The notes: generated by a model not told the origin, from the letters alone. Positions 36,631 through 46,757 are shown, counted from the first letter of the stretch. The stretch is 64,000 bases of DNA from Synechococcus sp. RS9916 (GCF_000153825.1 NZ_DS022299.1:1762869-1826868), one strand, 5' to 3'. Numbers and translations are program-made.

Positions 36631-37719
36631 ATGTCACGGCTTCTCATCGCCGCCAGCGGCACCGGCGGCCATTTGTTTCCCGCCCTGGCAGTCGCCGAAG
36701 CCCTACCAGCCCACTGGCAAACCCGCTGGCTTGGAGTCCCCGATCGGCTGGAAACCAGCCTGGTGCCCGAGCGCTACGGGCTGGTCACCGTCAAAGCCGG
36801 TGGGCTCCAGGGCAGGGGACTGCGCAAGCTGATCCAACTGATCCAACTGATTGCCGCCAGCCGTGACGTGCGCCGGCTGATCCGCCGCAGCGGCAGCGAG
36901 GTGGTGTTCACCACCGGCGGCTACATAGCGGCACCCGCAATCCTGGCGGCCCGATGGTGCAGGGTGCCGGTGGTGCTGCATGAATCCAATGCCATCCCCG
37001 GGCGTGTGACCCGCCTGCTGGGACGCTTCTGCACTCAGGTCGCCGTTGGCCTGCCAGCCGCAACAGAACGCATCCCGGGGACCAACGCCTGCGTCACCGG
37101 CACGCCTGTGCGCACCGCCTTCTTGGCACCTCAGGGGCTTCCCACCTGGGTCCCCCAAGGACCTGGGCCTTTGCTGGTGGTGATCGGCGGCAGCCAAGGC
37201 GCCGTCGGCCTTAATCGAATGGTGCGTGCCGTGCTGCCGGAGTTGCTGGCCGCGGGGTGCCGTGTGGTGCACCTGAGCGGCAGCAACGACCCGGAGGCCG
37301 GCACCCTGAAGCATCCGCAATTGGTGGAGCGCCCCTTCAGCGATGAGGTGCCGGGCCTGCTGCAACATGCCGATCTCGCCATCAGCCGTGCGGGAGCAGG
37401 CAGCCTCAGCGAACTGGCGGTGGCGGGTACGCCAACGATATTGGTGCCTTTTCCCCAAGCCGCCGACCAACATCAAGACGCGAATGCCGCCTGCGCCGCA
37501 GCACTCGGAGCGGCCGTGATCGTGCATCAACACGCTCCCGAGCAACCTGTGTTACTGCAAACCCTCTGGCGCCTGCTGGGGCCTCGCCTGCGCGGATGCG
37601 CGCCTGCCGCCGACCCACTGACCACGATGCGCACCGGCATGGAACACCTGGCCGTGCGGGATGCCGAACAACAACTGGTGACCATCCTTGAAGGCTTGGT
37701 CGTTCAAACCAACGACTGA
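36631..37719 (+). CDS. murG: UDP-GlcNAc:lipid I N-acetylglucosaminyltransferase
   Basis: The 362-residue GT28 glycosyltransferase makes peptidoglycan lipid II at the cytoplasmic membrane face. The N-terminal [15 protein letters not shown] contains the G-loop 1 motif, and G-loops 2 and 3 appear as TTGGYIAAP and [11 protein letters not shown]. The UDP-binding region [30 protein letters not shown] is intact. It is convergent with the CobC-like gene, overlapping 16 bases. Confidence 0.96.
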   Translation: MSRLLIAASGTGGHLFPALAVAEALPAHWQTRWLGVPDRLETSLVPERYGLVTVKAGGLQGRGLRKLIQLIQLIAASRDVRRLIRRSGSEVVFTTGGYIAAPAILAARWCRVPVVLHESNAIPGRVTRLLGRFCTQVAVGLPAATERIPGTNACVTGTPVRTAFLAPQGLPTWVPQGPGPLLVVIGGSQGAVGLNRMVRAVLPELLAAGCRVVHLSGSNDPEAGTLKHPQLVERPFSDEVPGLLQHADLAISRAGAGSLSELAVAGTPTILVPFPQAADQHQDANAACAAALGAAVIVHQHAPEQPVLLQTLWRLLGPRLRGCAPAADPLTTMRTGMEHLAVRDAEQQLVTILEGLVVQTND

Positions 37720-38822
37720 CGCTCCAGCTCCTGACGCAGAGCACGCACGATACGGCGGTTATTCGCATGGCTTTGAAGGCCAACACGCAGCCAACGCTCC
37801 CCGAGCCCTTCAAAGGAACGGCAATCGCGCAACAGCACCCCGCGGCGCGCCAGCCCGTCGCGAATAGTCAGCAACGACGCGCAACCTTCAATGAGCAGAA
37901 AGTTGACGCTGCTGGGACGCGCTGTCAGCCCTGGCAGCTGATTGAGCTGAGCGCGTAACCAGGGCTCTTCGCGCTGAACCCAACCATGAACGCGAGCCAT
38001 CCAACGCTCCAGCCCGGACCGGTCACCCATCACGGCTGCACCCGCAGCCATGGCCAGCCCATTGACACTCCATGGGTCACGCCATTCCTTCCAACGCTGG
38101 AGGCGATCGGGATGGGCAACGACATATCCAAGGCGCAGGCCAGCGATGGCAAACAGCTTGGTGAGGCTCCGAATGACTACCAGATTCGGATAATCCCGCA
38201 CCCAAGGGACCAGCGAATGAGCCTCCCCCTCTGGCACTAAAGGCAGAAAGGCTTCATCGCAGATCACCAACGCGTAATGCGGCAGAAGCCTTGCCAGCGA
38301 GGCACGATCCCAGAGCTGGCCCGTTGGATTGTGGGGATTGGTGATCCACAAGCAGCGACCCGAGGACAACCCTGAGGCGAAATCAGAGTGATGAGGGAAA
38401 GGCTGAGGCCAAGCATCAGACCAAGCGAGCGGTAAGCGCATCGCCTCAGTTGCCCCCCGCCAACAATGGAGGGCACGGGCGTAATCGGCGAAGCCCGGCT
38501 GCGGGAGAATATTGCTGCCCGCAGCGGCCGCATCACGCGCCGCCCAGGTGAACAATTCAGCAGCTCCGTTGCCAGCAAGCAGCGCATCTGGATCGATGCC
38601 GTGGTGCGCAGCAAGAGCAAGGCGCAACTCCGACTGACTGCGGTCTGGGTAATCGCGCAATGCACTGCCACGGATCGCCTGCGCCAGAGCACGTCGCAAC
38701 GAACGCGGAGGCTGAAAGGGCACCAAGGATGCACTGGCATCGAGCAAGCGTTGGGGATCACAGCCCAAACGCCGCGCTTCAGCGCTGAGATTGCCCCCAT
38801 GGGGAGGAACCGGGCTAGCCAA
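37704..38822 (-). CDS. cobC: Threonine-phosphate decarboxylase-like PLP enzyme (CobC/CobD)
   Basis: This is a fold-type I PLP enzyme of 372 residues. The N-terminal [13 protein letters not shown] is characteristic of the cobalamin-pathway L-threonine-O-3-phosphate decarboxylase. [16 protein letters not shown] and the PLP lysine Lys222 in [15 protein letters not shown] are present. It would supply aminopropanol phosphate for the corrinoid nucleotide loop. No ATG fits; a TTG at 38822 places HGGNL at the usual distance from the N-terminus. It is divergent from the pentapeptide gene. Confidence 0.88.
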   Translation of the reverse strand: MASPVPPHGGNLSAEARRLGCDPQRLLDASASLVPFQPPRSLRRALAQAIRGSALRDYPDRSQSELRLALAAHHGIDPDALLAGNGAAELFTWAARDAAAAGSNILPQPGFADYARALHCWRGATEAMRLPLAWSDAWPQPFPHHSDFASGLSSGRCLWITNPHNPTGQLWDRASLARLLPHYALVICDEAFLPLVPEGEAHSLVPWVRDYPNLVVIRSLTKLFAIAGLRLGYVVAHPDRLQRWKEWRDPWSVNGLAMAAGAAVMGDRSGLERWMARVHGWVQREEPWLRAQLNQLPGLTARPSSVNFLLIEGCASLLTIRDGLARRGVLLRDCRSFEGLGERWLRVGLQSHANNRRIVRALRQELERQSLV

Positions 38823-38905
38823 GGGGCTGGTGCTGAATCACTGCATCCTGACGCTCGACGTCAACGGTGCGGAGCGATAAAACCCAGCCAGCAGCACGCA
38901 TCACC

Positions 38906-39709
38906 ATGGCAGCCCTGAGCTATCGCCTGATTCTGGTCGCTGCGCTGATCACTCCCACGACTTGGGTGTCTCAAGCCATGGCTAACGAAAGCCTGCTTGA
39001 GCTGCTGCAAAACAAACGCTGCCCGCAATGCCGCCTAGCGGATGTGGATCTGGTGCACGTTGACTTGCGCGATGCTGATCTCACTGGCGCTGGCTTACAG
39101 CGCGCCAACCTCGGCCAAGCCCGTTTGGATGGCGCCAATCTGCGCGGCGCCGATCTCAGCTTCACCAGCCTGAAAGGGGCCTCTCTGCGGGGAGCCAATC
39201 TGCAAGGAGCCAAGCTCTACGGCACTGATTTACGAAATGCCGATCTCACTGGCACAGTGCTGGACGCGAATGCCCTCGAGCAAGCCCATTGGAACGGTGC
39301 CACGGGAATGCAACCCCAGGCCCAGAGTCACGCCGCACTGCACAACTCCGGGGTGAGCGCGGCGGAAAGCGATCGCTGGAACCAAGCAGAAAACCTGTTT
39401 GGTCTCGCCATCCGCAAACAACCCGACGCCGCCGAAAGCTGGGTAGCCCGTGGCATTGCTCGCGAGAAGCTCGGCAAACGCCAACTTGCGGTTCAAGACT
39501 TCAGCTACGCCAGCACGCTTTATGAAGGCGAAGGGGCAACAGCCAAGGCCGAACAGTTACAGGCTGCCGCAACATCTCTGCAGGACAAAGTGCACAACAA
39601 ACAAAGCGGCAATGGCGTGGGATCTGCACTGCTTGGCGGCCTCCTTTCAACATCCAAGGCTCTGCTACCACTGGCGATGAAACTGTTCATGCCAGCGACG
39701 GGCTTCTGA
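38906..39709 (+). CDS. Secreted pentapeptide-repeat protein with TPR-like tail
   Basis: The 267-residue protein has a signal peptide (cleavage near SQAMA-N), a Cys pair CPQC, then about ten A(D/N)LxG-type pentapeptide repeats at about residues 38-115. A helical TPR-like segment follows (WNQAENLFGLAIRKQPDAAES, VARGIAREKLGKRQLAVQDF) and a hydrophobic tail. Pentapeptide repeats form a right-handed beta-helix; the function here is unknown. ATG 38906 is preferred to a GTG at 38867. The stop codon abuts the pilQ stop on the other strand. Confidence 0.85.
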   Translation: MAALSYRLILVAALITPTTWVSQAMANESLLELLQNKRCPQCRLADVDLVHVDLRDADLTGAGLQRANLGQARLDGANLRGADLSFTSLKGASLRGANLQGAKLYGTDLRNADLTGTVLDANALEQAHWNGATGMQPQAQSHAALHNSGVSAAESDRWNQAENLFGLAIRKQPDAAESWVARGIAREKLGKRQLAVQDFSYASTLYEGEGATAKAEQLQAAATSLQDKVHNKQSGNGVGSALLGGLLSTSKALLPLAMKLFMPATGF

Positions 39710-42280
39710 TTAGCTGGGGCCCATCAACTGACGGGCTTCTTTCGTTGAAGGGCGGAAGCCATAGCCATAGGCCCCACCCGCCTCATCGTCAACAATTGAT
39801 GGCGTCACAAGGATGACGAGCTCTTGCTTTTCTCGCTCTGATTCAGTTTTACGAAACATCTGACCCAAAACAGGCAAGTCGCCAAGAATGGGCCACTTTC
39901 TAACAACTTCAATATCCGACTCCCGAATCACACCCGTCAAAACAAGCGTCTGCCTGTCTCGCAATCGCACGCGGCCAGAACTCAGGCTTCGACCAGTAAT
40001 ATTGTAGATAGGCACCCCCTCCTGAAAACCAGCTTCCTGCGGTATCGAAACGGAAGGGAATACCTTTAATGTCACAAACCCATTATCATCAATTTTCTCA
40101 ATATCTACACCTAAAGTCAAACCTGCATTTTCCCTGGTGTTCTCGAATTGGGTCGAGCCATTTGCCGTCTCCGTTGCCTTTACACCAGTAATCACACTTG
40201 TACCAGTCTCCACTTTTGCGCTTTCTCCTTCCTGCACCAGAAGAGTAGGCGACGCAAGAGTCTTAGCACTTGTCGACTGGATGGCAGCCTCTAAATAGCC
40301 ATAAAATGAATTTTGCGGATAACTAAACTCCCGAGGATCTTTACCCGCGACGTACACAGGCCTTCCATTTTTGTCATAGCGAGGCATCAACTTTGGCTCG
40401 GCAGAGGGATCCGCTGATGGCACATAAATAGGTCGCCCCAAAGAGTCATACCTAGGCACAAGAGTTGGTGCCGCAGCAGGGTCTGTCGACTGCACATAAA
40501 TAGGCCGCCCCTGCACGTCATACCTAGGCACTAATTTCGGGTCAGCAGAAGGATCGGCAGAAAGAACGTATTCCGGCTGACCGTCAGGACCGATTGAAGG
40601 AAATAGTTGTGGGCCGGTGACAGAAGAAATCAGATTTCCAGTATCAGGATCGTAAGTCCTTGTTGTCACATTTTTGTACTCACTTTTTGGGACATAGGGA
40701 GGATCAAAGACTTTTTGAGACTCCGCAACCGGAGCAACGACATCCTGCGCACCCACGACAGCCCCAACCACATCGCTGGCAGCCTCCATGGGCACCCCAG
40801 CGGAATAAGAGCCGGGAGTTGCATAAGGAGTTCCTCGACCCAAGAGCCCCGTCCCAGCACTATTCCCAGGCCTATATTCGCCAAAATTCATGAACGCCTT
40901 CCCGCTCTCACTCACAATAAAAGTATTACCAAGCCTCGCCGAAAAACTTGCATCAATACTCTTGTCATTTGTCAAATCAATATTCAAAATCTGAACCTTA
41001 ACAGCAACCTGACGCTTCCTCAAATCCAAATTTTTGAGATAAGCCTCAGCTACCGCAACCAAGCGCGACTCACCCACCAACGTCACTGTGGACAAACGAC
41101 CATCCGTCGTGCCTTCTAGCCCCAAAAGTGGACCCTTCAACGCAAGATGACCAGACTTTTTTTCACCCTGATTTCCGCCATAACAACTGATTTCTGTTTT
41201 CGTGGAAGAGGACGACTGCGTCTGACTTGAACTAGCCGATGCAGTTCCTTCAGTCGAACTATTTGAGCTATTAAATGTTGTCGTCGTCGGCACACAAACC
41301 TTTGCACCAAGACTCGCCAGATACTGGGCCGCAGCATCAGCTGTCACCTGATTCAATCGATAAACCTTCGAGACAGACGGCGAAAAACTGACATTGGCAA
41401 GCTGGGAGCCAACGAACACAGTCTTCCCATCGATCCGACCCTTCAATCCAGCAGCCAAAAGAACAGAATTAAAGGCTTTTGCATAATTTTCTTCCTGAAA
41501 AGCCAACGACACCAATTTCACCGACGGATCACTATCACCGCCCTCTGACACACCGTTTGAATTTGCGGCCTCCTGACCAAGAAATACAAACCCATACCCT
41601 CCCAATCTAGCCAAAGCCATCAGGGCATCTTTCGCCGGCGCGTTATTCAATGTGAGCGTCACCGGAGGGCCACTCACATTCACAAAACTGCGGTTCTGGA
41701 GCACCATCGTTCCCACCGCCATGTCACCCAACGGCGGTGCCACCGCCCTTGGCCGAAGCGGTGGGGCATAACGAGGTTGAGGCACCCGGCCGGGGGTATT
41801 GAGATCCAGGCGACCGGTCTGAAGCTGGGGCGTGCCCAGACCAGAGAACGTGAGGATCAAATTGCGGCCGTCGGCGCTGACCACGGGGTCCTTCAGGGAC
41901 TGACCCTGCACCGGACGCACCGTCACCTGATAGCGGTCACCTACCCCCGACAGCGACACCGCTTCAATCCCCAGCTCCGGCAGGCTGAGGGTCTGGGGTC
42001 CACGCATGAGCCCTGGCGTGCCCTGGGTGCGCAACTGTGCTTCCCAAACACCGTTGTTGAGGCGCTGCTGCAGCTCCGGCCGTTCACCCACCCCTTCCAG
42101 CACTACCTCCAGGGCCTTGGTCTTGCGCCGCAAGGTGAGCTGCAAAGTGCCCTGCCGCTGGCTTCGGCTCTGCGCACGGGCGACACCACCACCTGCTGTC
42201 CCCTGAGCCACTCCATCCACAGCAGCGGCTCCAAGCGCCAGCACCAGGATTGCGGACGACAGTCGCCGGGGAGAGGACAT
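39710..42280 (-). CDS. pilQ: Type IV pilus secretin PilQ (mosaic composition)
   Basis: The protein is about 856 residues: a signal peptide, AMIN-like and STN/N0 regions in the first 300 residues, and a C-terminal secretin domain (GVIRESDIEVVRKWPILGDLPVLGQMFRKTE, ELVILVTPSIV). It forms the outer-membrane pore of the type IV pilus. Between domains lie three 24-residue repeats (40370-40585). The first part (about 41690-42280) has the GC-rich composition of its neighbours, while the rest is much more AT-rich with different codon choice, suggesting recombination or a transferred segment. ATG 42280 is preferred to the TTG at 42286. pilO and the pilM-pilN gene lie upstream on the same strand. Confidence 0.93.
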   Translation of the reverse strand: MSSPRRLSSAILVLALGAAAVDGVAQGTAGGGVARAQSRSQRQGTLQLTLRRKTKALEVVLEGVGERPELQQRLNNGVWEAQLRTQGTPGLMRGPQTLSLPELGIEAVSLSGVGDRYQVTVRPVQGQSLKDPVVSADGRNLILTFSGLGTPQLQTGRLDLNTPGRVPQPRYAPPLRPRAVAPPLGDMAVGTMVLQNRSFVNVSGPPVTLTLNNAPAKDALMALARLGGYGFVFLGQEAANSNGVSEGGDSDPSVKLVSLAFQEENYAKAFNSVLLAAGLKGRIDGKTVFVGSQLANVSFSPSVSKVYRLNQVTADAAAQYLASLGAKVCVPTTTTFNSSNSSTEGTASASSSQTQSSSSTKTEISCYGGNQGEKKSGHLALKGPLLGLEGTTDGRLSTVTLVGESRLVAVAEAYLKNLDLRKRQVAVKVQILNIDLTNDKSIDASFSARLGNTFIVSESGKAFMNFGEYRPGNSAGTGLLGRGTPYATPGSYSAGVPMEAASDVVGAVVGAQDVVAPVAESQKVFDPPYVPKSEYKNVTTRTYDPDTGNLISSVTGPQLFPSIGPDGQPEYVLSADPSADPKLVPRYDVQGRPIYVQSTDPAAAPTLVPRYDSLGRPIYVPSADPSAEPKLMPRYDKNGRPVYVAGKDPREFSYPQNSFYGYLEAAIQSTSAKTLASPTLLVQEGESAKVETGTSVITGVKATETANGSTQFENTRENAGLTLGVDIEKIDDNGFVTLKVFPSVSIPQEAGFQEGVPIYNITGRSLSSGRVRLRDRQTLVLTGVIRESDIEVVRKWPILGDLPVLGQMFRKTESEREKQELVILVTPSIVDDEAGGAYGYGFRPSTKEARQLMGPS
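40370..40585 (-). repeat. 72-bp tandem repeat inside pilQ (three copies plus a partial)
   Basis: Three in-frame 72-base units encode 24 residues each with the pattern xGRPIYVxSADPSAxPKLxPRYD. A partial fourth copy (NGRPVYVAGKDP) extends to about 40340. The units differ at several codons, so they are diverged rather than freshly duplicated. Confidence 0.9.
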
Positions 42281-42369
42281 GGACAAACCGCCAGCAATGC
42301 TTAATGGGCGGATGGTATCGATTGCCTATGGCTTCAACCAGCCAGGCCGTCGCGGAATGACAAAGCCAG

Positions 42370-43071
42370 TCAGGACTGGATGGCCGCTGGGGTTTTGTCA
42401 AAGAACGAAAGCCGCAGCTTTAATTCGGTAAGAGGTTGCACCCTGACCGCTGAATCCTTGGCATCGGCCTTGATCTCTAGCGCCCTAAGGGCCAGATCAC
42501 TGGGCTGCACCAGCAACTGCAGAGCCTCCATTCGGCGCAAAAAAGACTGAATCCCCGTGTAGGGACCCTGCACTTGCAGCAACACGCTGGTTTTGCTGTA
42601 GCCGAGCCCCGTCAGCGGATCCTTGGGGACCGCCGCCTTGGCATTGCGGGAGTTGTTGCGCGCATTGCGGTCCGATGTCTCGGCAGGCGCAGCCGTTGCA
42701 GGCACCGGCTCATACAGCTCAATCAGCACGCCTGTAGCGGCCGCCTCTCGACTGAGTTGGGCCAGGAAGGTCTGAATCCGTCCCCGGCCCGCAATCAGAT
42801 CCACCAACAGGGCCTGCTCTAGTGCCACCTGCTCTGCTCGGATCTCCGCCTTGGGCAATTGACGCTGCAGCCCGGGCAAAGACGCCTGTTTTCGCCGCAA
42901 GTCCTCCAGACGCTCCTGCTGCTCCTGCATCCGCCCCAGCCGGGGCCAGCCATCCACCACCGCCAACAGGGCCACCACCACCAGCACCACCAGCACGGGG
43001 ACACCAACCAGCACCCGCTCCCGGGTGAGTCGGCGCCGCCAGGCCGGTAACTCAGGGCTGAGGTTGGTCAC
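42370..43071 (-). CDS. pilO: Type IV pilus assembly protein PilO
   Basis: The 233-residue protein has one N-terminal transmembrane helix (about 20-42, VLVGVPVLVVLVVVALLAVV), a coiled-coil segment (MQEQQERLEDLRRKQ) and a periplasmic ferredoxin-like domain containing YSKTSVLLQVQGPYTGIQSFLRRMEAL, as in PilO. It joins PilN and links the inner-membrane complex to the secretin. The GTG start overlaps the pilM-pilN stop by 4 bases, and pilQ follows after about 90 bases. Confidence 0.87.
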   Translation of the reverse strand: MTNLSPELPAWRRRLTRERVLVGVPVLVVLVVVALLAVVDGWPRLGRMQEQQERLEDLRRKQASLPGLQRQLPKAEIRAEQVALEQALLVDLIAGRGRIQTFLAQLSREAAATGVLIELYEPVPATAAPAETSDRNARNNSRNAKAAVPKDPLTGLGYSKTSVLLQVQGPYTGIQSFLRRMEALQLLVQPSDLALRALEIKADAKDSAVRVQPLTELKLRLSFFDKTPAAIQS

Positions 43072-44705
43072 AACTCCACCCCCTCGCGCTCCAGCAGCCG
43101 CAACCGTTCTGCCATCCCCTCAGCCCCCAGATCCTGGAGCATTTGCAGCGAGGGTTTCGCGGCTGAATCCAAAGCCCAAGTGAGGCTGAAGCTCACCGTG
43201 GACGCATCATCCTTGTCATTCCGAGTGACTTTCACCACCTTCACGCCATCGGCCTGGGTCTGCGGCAACTTCCCCAGGGCCAGCACCAGGGCATTGATGC
43301 GCTCCAATGGGCCGGGACGGCCACCCCCCTGCACTGCCCCACTGAGTTTGATGGTGTCGTCATTCACGTTGAGATCCTTGAGCTGAATGCCCTGAGGCGT
43401 GATCCGGCGCAACTGCTCGAGCAGCGCTGATCCCGATCGCACCGCCACCAATTGCTTGGCGATCTGTTTGTTGTCTTTGGCGAGGGTGGCCGTACGGGAT
43501 TTCAAGCGGCGCAGCTTCGCTTCCGTGGCCTGCACCTGCTGCTCCACCGGCAATAAAGCCTCCAAATGCTGAGCCTGCTGGCCTTCCCACCAGGCCATGC
43601 CCCCAAGCCCGAGCACAGCCAACAAGAGCACACCACCACCCCAGCCAGCCCCCTGCAGTAGCAAACTGCGGCTCGCGCGCCGCACCGGCGTCGGGGCGGG
43701 CAGCCCGAGTTCAGGCCGCCGCTCCTCCAGCAGATCCAGGTCCTGTCCACCGGCCAAAGCCAGGGCCATCAATGGGTCCGCATGGAGATCAACCGTGCCT
43801 GCCTGCGGGGAACGACGCCCCAACACAGGCCCATCCGCGAAGGCCGCCAGCCATCCCAACCATTGCTCCTGCGCGTCAGGGCGTGCCGTGATCCACCAAT
43901 GACGCTCCCAGCGCGACGCGCCACCGCCCTGACCGGGGAGTTGCTCCCAACCCACCAACAACGCCTCAAGCTCCAGGCGCAGCGCCTCCTCCGGGGCCAG
44001 GTCAGGGGCCAAGTCTTGGTCCCTGATCCAGCGATCCAACTCCGGCAAGCCCTCAGCCAGCACCAGCACACGCCAACCGCCCTTGGCGCGAATCAACCAC
44101 ACCAACTCATCCGGAAGCTGATCAAAACCCGCCACGAGCCCGCGCCAGGCAGCCGCCAGCAACCAATCCATCCGCTGCAGGCTGAGATCAGCGGCTTCGG
44201 CCACATCCACCCAGGCCTGGAGCATCAGTCGCTGAGCCCCCACCAAGACCTGCACTGAGGCAGCGTGCTCTTGCGGCATCAGGGCCAGGTAGGCGTCATC
44301 GAGCGTCAGCGGCCAGTCCAGAGGCGGAGCGAGCCGGCGCAACGCCGCCGCATCCAAGCCACGTAGATCAACGCCGCCATCGCTGCCCGCCAGCAGTCGC
44401 CACTGACAGGCTTCAAGAGGCAACAACAGCTCGAGATCCACCGCTGCGGGGCTGAGACCGCAATCGAGCAACAGATCCGCGCAGAGCTCGCCCAGGGCCT
44501 GACGCTGCATCGGCAGACCATCCCGGCACAGATCAACTGGCAGGTCGACACCACGCCACTGGCGCTCCCCGTTCTGCAGCCAGCTGAGGGTAAGGGTCTC
44601 CTCCTGCACCGCCACCGCTACCAACTGACGGCGGGTGAAGCCACGCGAAAGTGCTTCCAGACGAGCCAGCGCCGGGACGCGTTCGAAGAGCTCAGCCAGC
44701 GCCAA
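43068..44705 (-). CDS. PilM-like/PilN fusion, type IV pilus inner-membrane platform
   Basis: The 545-residue protein has an N-terminal cytoplasmic part of about 330 residues that resembles a diverged PilM/GspL actin-like domain (GDxG-type loops are not obvious). A single transmembrane helix follows at about 350-372, then a coiled coil (EQQVQATEAKLRRLKSRTATL) and a PilN domain with LLEQLRRITPQGIQLKDLNV. PilM and PilN are usually separate proteins; here one polypeptide covers both, resembling GspL. The start is a TTG at 44705, 33 bases after pyrD. It is coupled to pilO by a 4-base overlap. The PilN part is more certain than the PilM part. Confidence 0.8.
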   Translation of the reverse strand: MALAELFERVPALARLEALSRGFTRRQLVAVAVQEETLTLSWLQNGERQWRGVDLPVDLCRDGLPMQRQALGELCADLLLDCGLSPAAVDLELLLPLEACQWRLLAGSDGGVDLRGLDAAALRRLAPPLDWPLTLDDAYLALMPQEHAASVQVLVGAQRLMLQAWVDVAEAADLSLQRMDWLLAAAWRGLVAGFDQLPDELVWLIRAKGGWRVLVLAEGLPELDRWIRDQDLAPDLAPEEALRLELEALLVGWEQLPGQGGGASRWERHWWITARPDAQEQWLGWLAAFADGPVLGRRSPQAGTVDLHADPLMALALAGGQDLDLLEERRPELGLPAPTPVRRASRSLLLQGAGWGGGVLLLAVLGLGGMAWWEGQQAQHLEALLPVEQQVQATEAKLRRLKSRTATLAKDNKQIAKQLVAVRSGSALLEQLRRITPQGIQLKDLNVNDDTIKLSGAVQGGGRPGPLERINALVLALGKLPQTQADGVKVVKVTRNDKDDASTVSFSLTWALDSAAKPSLQMLQDLGAEGMAERLRLLEREGVEL

Positions 44706-44738
44706 CGGGGGGAAGCAACCCTGCCCGCAGGGTATCGA

Positions 44739-45908
44739 TCATTGCCAGGGCACGCCGCTGCCCACCGCATCGCGCAGATGACGGAAGCCATGGCGATCCA
44801 GCTGACTGCTCAAACCCTGCAGGATCCGAGGCACCAGATCGGGGCCTTGGAAAATCCAACCGGTGTAGAGCTGAATCAAGGACGCACCGGCCGTGATCCG
44901 CTCCCAGGCCACCTCAGGAGAATCGATCCCACCCACACCGATCAGGGGCAACGAGGGCCCTGCAGTGGCTCGCAGCCGGCGCATCACCTCCAGCGCCCGA
45001 TGGCGCAACGGCGCACCACTGAGGCCACCGGCCTCCTCCGCCAACGTGCGACCGGTCTGAGACAGCACGCGCTGTTCCATCCCCAACCGGTTAAGGCTGG
45101 TGTTCACCGCGATCACCCCGGCGAGCCCCTCCTCATAGGCCAGGCGAGCAATGGCATCAATCGCCTCATCGTCGAGATCGGGGGCGATTTTCACCAGCAA
45201 AGGTGGGCAGGCCGGCAGACGCCGGAGCCGCTCCACCAAGCGGCGCAGCTGGGAGGAATCCTGCAGATCCCGCAGCCCTGGCGTATTGGGGGAGCTGACA
45301 TTGATCACGGCATAGTCCGCCATCGGCGCCAGCACCTCCAGTGAGGAGGCGTAGTCGTCGGGGGCCATCTCGAGGCTGGTGATCTTGGATTTGCCGAGAT
45401 TGATCCCGAGCACCGCCGGGCGCTGTCCTGGAGGGGGCAGGGTCTGACGCTCAAGGGTGCGCACCATGGCCTCGGCGCCTTCGTTGTTGAAGCCCATGCG
45501 ATTCAGGGCCGCCTGCTCCGCTGCCAAGCGAAACAAGCGCGGGCGGGGATTACCGGGCTGGGCATGCCATGTGACCGTGCCCACTTCGGCAAAACCGAAC
45601 CCAAAGCGATCCCAGATCCCGGCCGCCACGCCGTTCTTATCGAATCCAGCCGCCAACCCCACCGGATTGCTAAAGCGGCAACCAAACAGCACCTGCTCCA
45701 ACCGCAGGTCACGATGCTGCAGCTCGGCACCCACCCCATCCAGCACGGTGGAAATCCCCGGCCAGGAACGGCGCAGGCTGGCTTGCCCCAGGGCTGTGAG
45801 AGCAGTGCGGCTGAGCTGCTCGGCGTCGATGCCCTCGTCATTGGCCAGCACCGGACCAAACCAGCGCTGATAAAAGCCACCGGCGAAGTTGCGTGTGGGC
45901 TCAGCCAT
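44739..45908 (-). CDS. pyrD: Dihydroorotate dehydrogenase (quinone), class 2
   Basis: The enzyme is about 389 residues. Class 2 features are an N-terminal helical extension that contacts the membrane quinone, [37 protein letters not shown], the catalytic serine region [25 protein letters not shown] and the FMN-binding GVGGIDSPE and [11 protein letters not shown]. It oxidises dihydroorotate in pyrimidine synthesis. ATG 45908 is chosen; upstream codons overlap rnhA by 8 bases and beyond that are its shadow. Confidence 0.95.
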   Translation of the reverse strand: MAEPTRNFAGGFYQRWFGPVLANDEGIDAEQLSRTALTALGQASLRRSWPGISTVLDGVGAELQHRDLRLEQVLFGCRFSNPVGLAAGFDKNGVAAGIWDRFGFGFAEVGTVTWHAQPGNPRPRLFRLAAEQAALNRMGFNNEGAEAMVRTLERQTLPPPGQRPAVLGINLGKSKITSLEMAPDDYASSLEVLAPMADYAVINVSSPNTPGLRDLQDSSQLRRLVERLRRLPACPPLLVKIAPDLDDEAIDAIARLAYEEGLAGVIAVNTSLNRLGMEQRVLSQTGRTLAEEAGGLSGAPLRHRALEVMRRLRATAGPSLPLIGVGGIDSPEVAWERITAGASLIQLYTGWIFQGPDLVPRILQGLSSQLDRHGFRHLRDAVGSGVPWQ

Positions 45909-46728
45909 GGCCCGCCTCGTCGTTCTGCTTCGATCCTGCCGTGTCGCGGTGCAACCGCCAGCGGCTCCCCTCTTCGATGGGCTGCACCTCCCAGTCACGC
46001 CAGCGCCAGGCCCCCTGGTGTTGGCCCAACTTGGAGAGCGGTTGTTCCACCAACTGCGCCAACTCAATGGCCGTGAGCGCATAACCGCCGCTGGCCAGGC
46101 GATCCGCCAGTTCCAGGCGACTCAGCAACCGCTGCAGACCGGGAGGAGCGGGATCCTCCACCGCTTGCTGACTGGCCACCTCCACCACCTGGGACTTGGT
46201 GGCACCGGATGCACTCTTGCGACGTGCCATGGGTAAACCCGCCTTCACTTCTCCAGCCTGCGTCGGCACCGGCTGTTGCCCGCGTGAAAAGGCCACGGCG
46301 ATCTGATCGACCCGTTCGTTATCGGGGTCACCGCTGTGCCCTTTCACATAGGCCAACGGCACGTCGTCAAGCCGGGCCCGGTCCAGGGCCTGCCAGAGAT
46401 CCTGGTTGAGCACAGGTTTGCCCGCGGCCGTCTTCCAGCCCTTGCGTTTCCAGCCCTTCATCCAGGAGCCGAGGCCATCGATCAGATATTTGCTGTCGGT
46501 GCGCAGGCGCAGATCGGGGTGGCGGGGCAAGTCCTGCAACCGCTCGAGCACTGCCAGTGCGGCCTGCAACTCCATGCGGTTGTTGGTGGTGGCAGGGGCA
46601 AAGCCACCGAATTCCTCCACGCTGCCGTCTTCGTAGCGCAGCAACGCTCCCCAGCCGCCAGGCCCCGGGTTGCCACTGCACGCGCCATCGGTGGCGGCGG
46701 CCACCACGCGACCCGGGCCCTCAACCAT
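45901..46728 (-). CDS. rnhA: Ribonuclease HI with C-terminal extension
   Basis: Residues 1-150 form a complete RNase HI: Asp14 ([10 protein letters not shown]), Glu53 (NRMELQAAL), Asp78 (RTDSKYL), His131 (VKGHSGD) and Asp141 (NERVDQIA). This removes RNA from RNA-DNA hybrids. A tail of about 125 residues follows, with a linker and a helical or winged-helix-like part ([23 protein letters not shown]), and is not part of the standard enzyme. The 3' end overlaps pyrD by 8 bases. Confidence 0.93.
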   Translation of the reverse strand: MVEGPGRVVAAATDGACSGNPGPGGWGALLRYEDGSVEEFGGFAPATTNNRMELQAALAVLERLQDLPRHPDLRLRTDSKYLIDGLGSWMKGWKRKGWKTAAGKPVLNQDLWQALDRARLDDVPLAYVKGHSGDPDNERVDQIAVAFSRGQQPVPTQAGEVKAGLPMARRKSASGATKSQVVEVASQQAVEDPAPPGLQRLLSRLELADRLASGGYALTAIELAQLVEQPLSKLGQHQGAWRWRDWEVQPIEEGSRWRLHRDTAGSKQNDEAGHG

Positions 46729-46757
46729 TGGATTCTCCGCGCCAGGTTCGGTACAAC
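46728..46757 (+). promoter_or_regulatory. Candidate sigma-70-type promoter of the DUF3747 gene
   Basis: TTGGAT (46728-46733) and TACAAC (46752-46757) are separated by 18 bases and lie 31 bases upstream of the start codon. Each box matches consensus only partly, so this is a suggestion. Confidence 0.35.
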
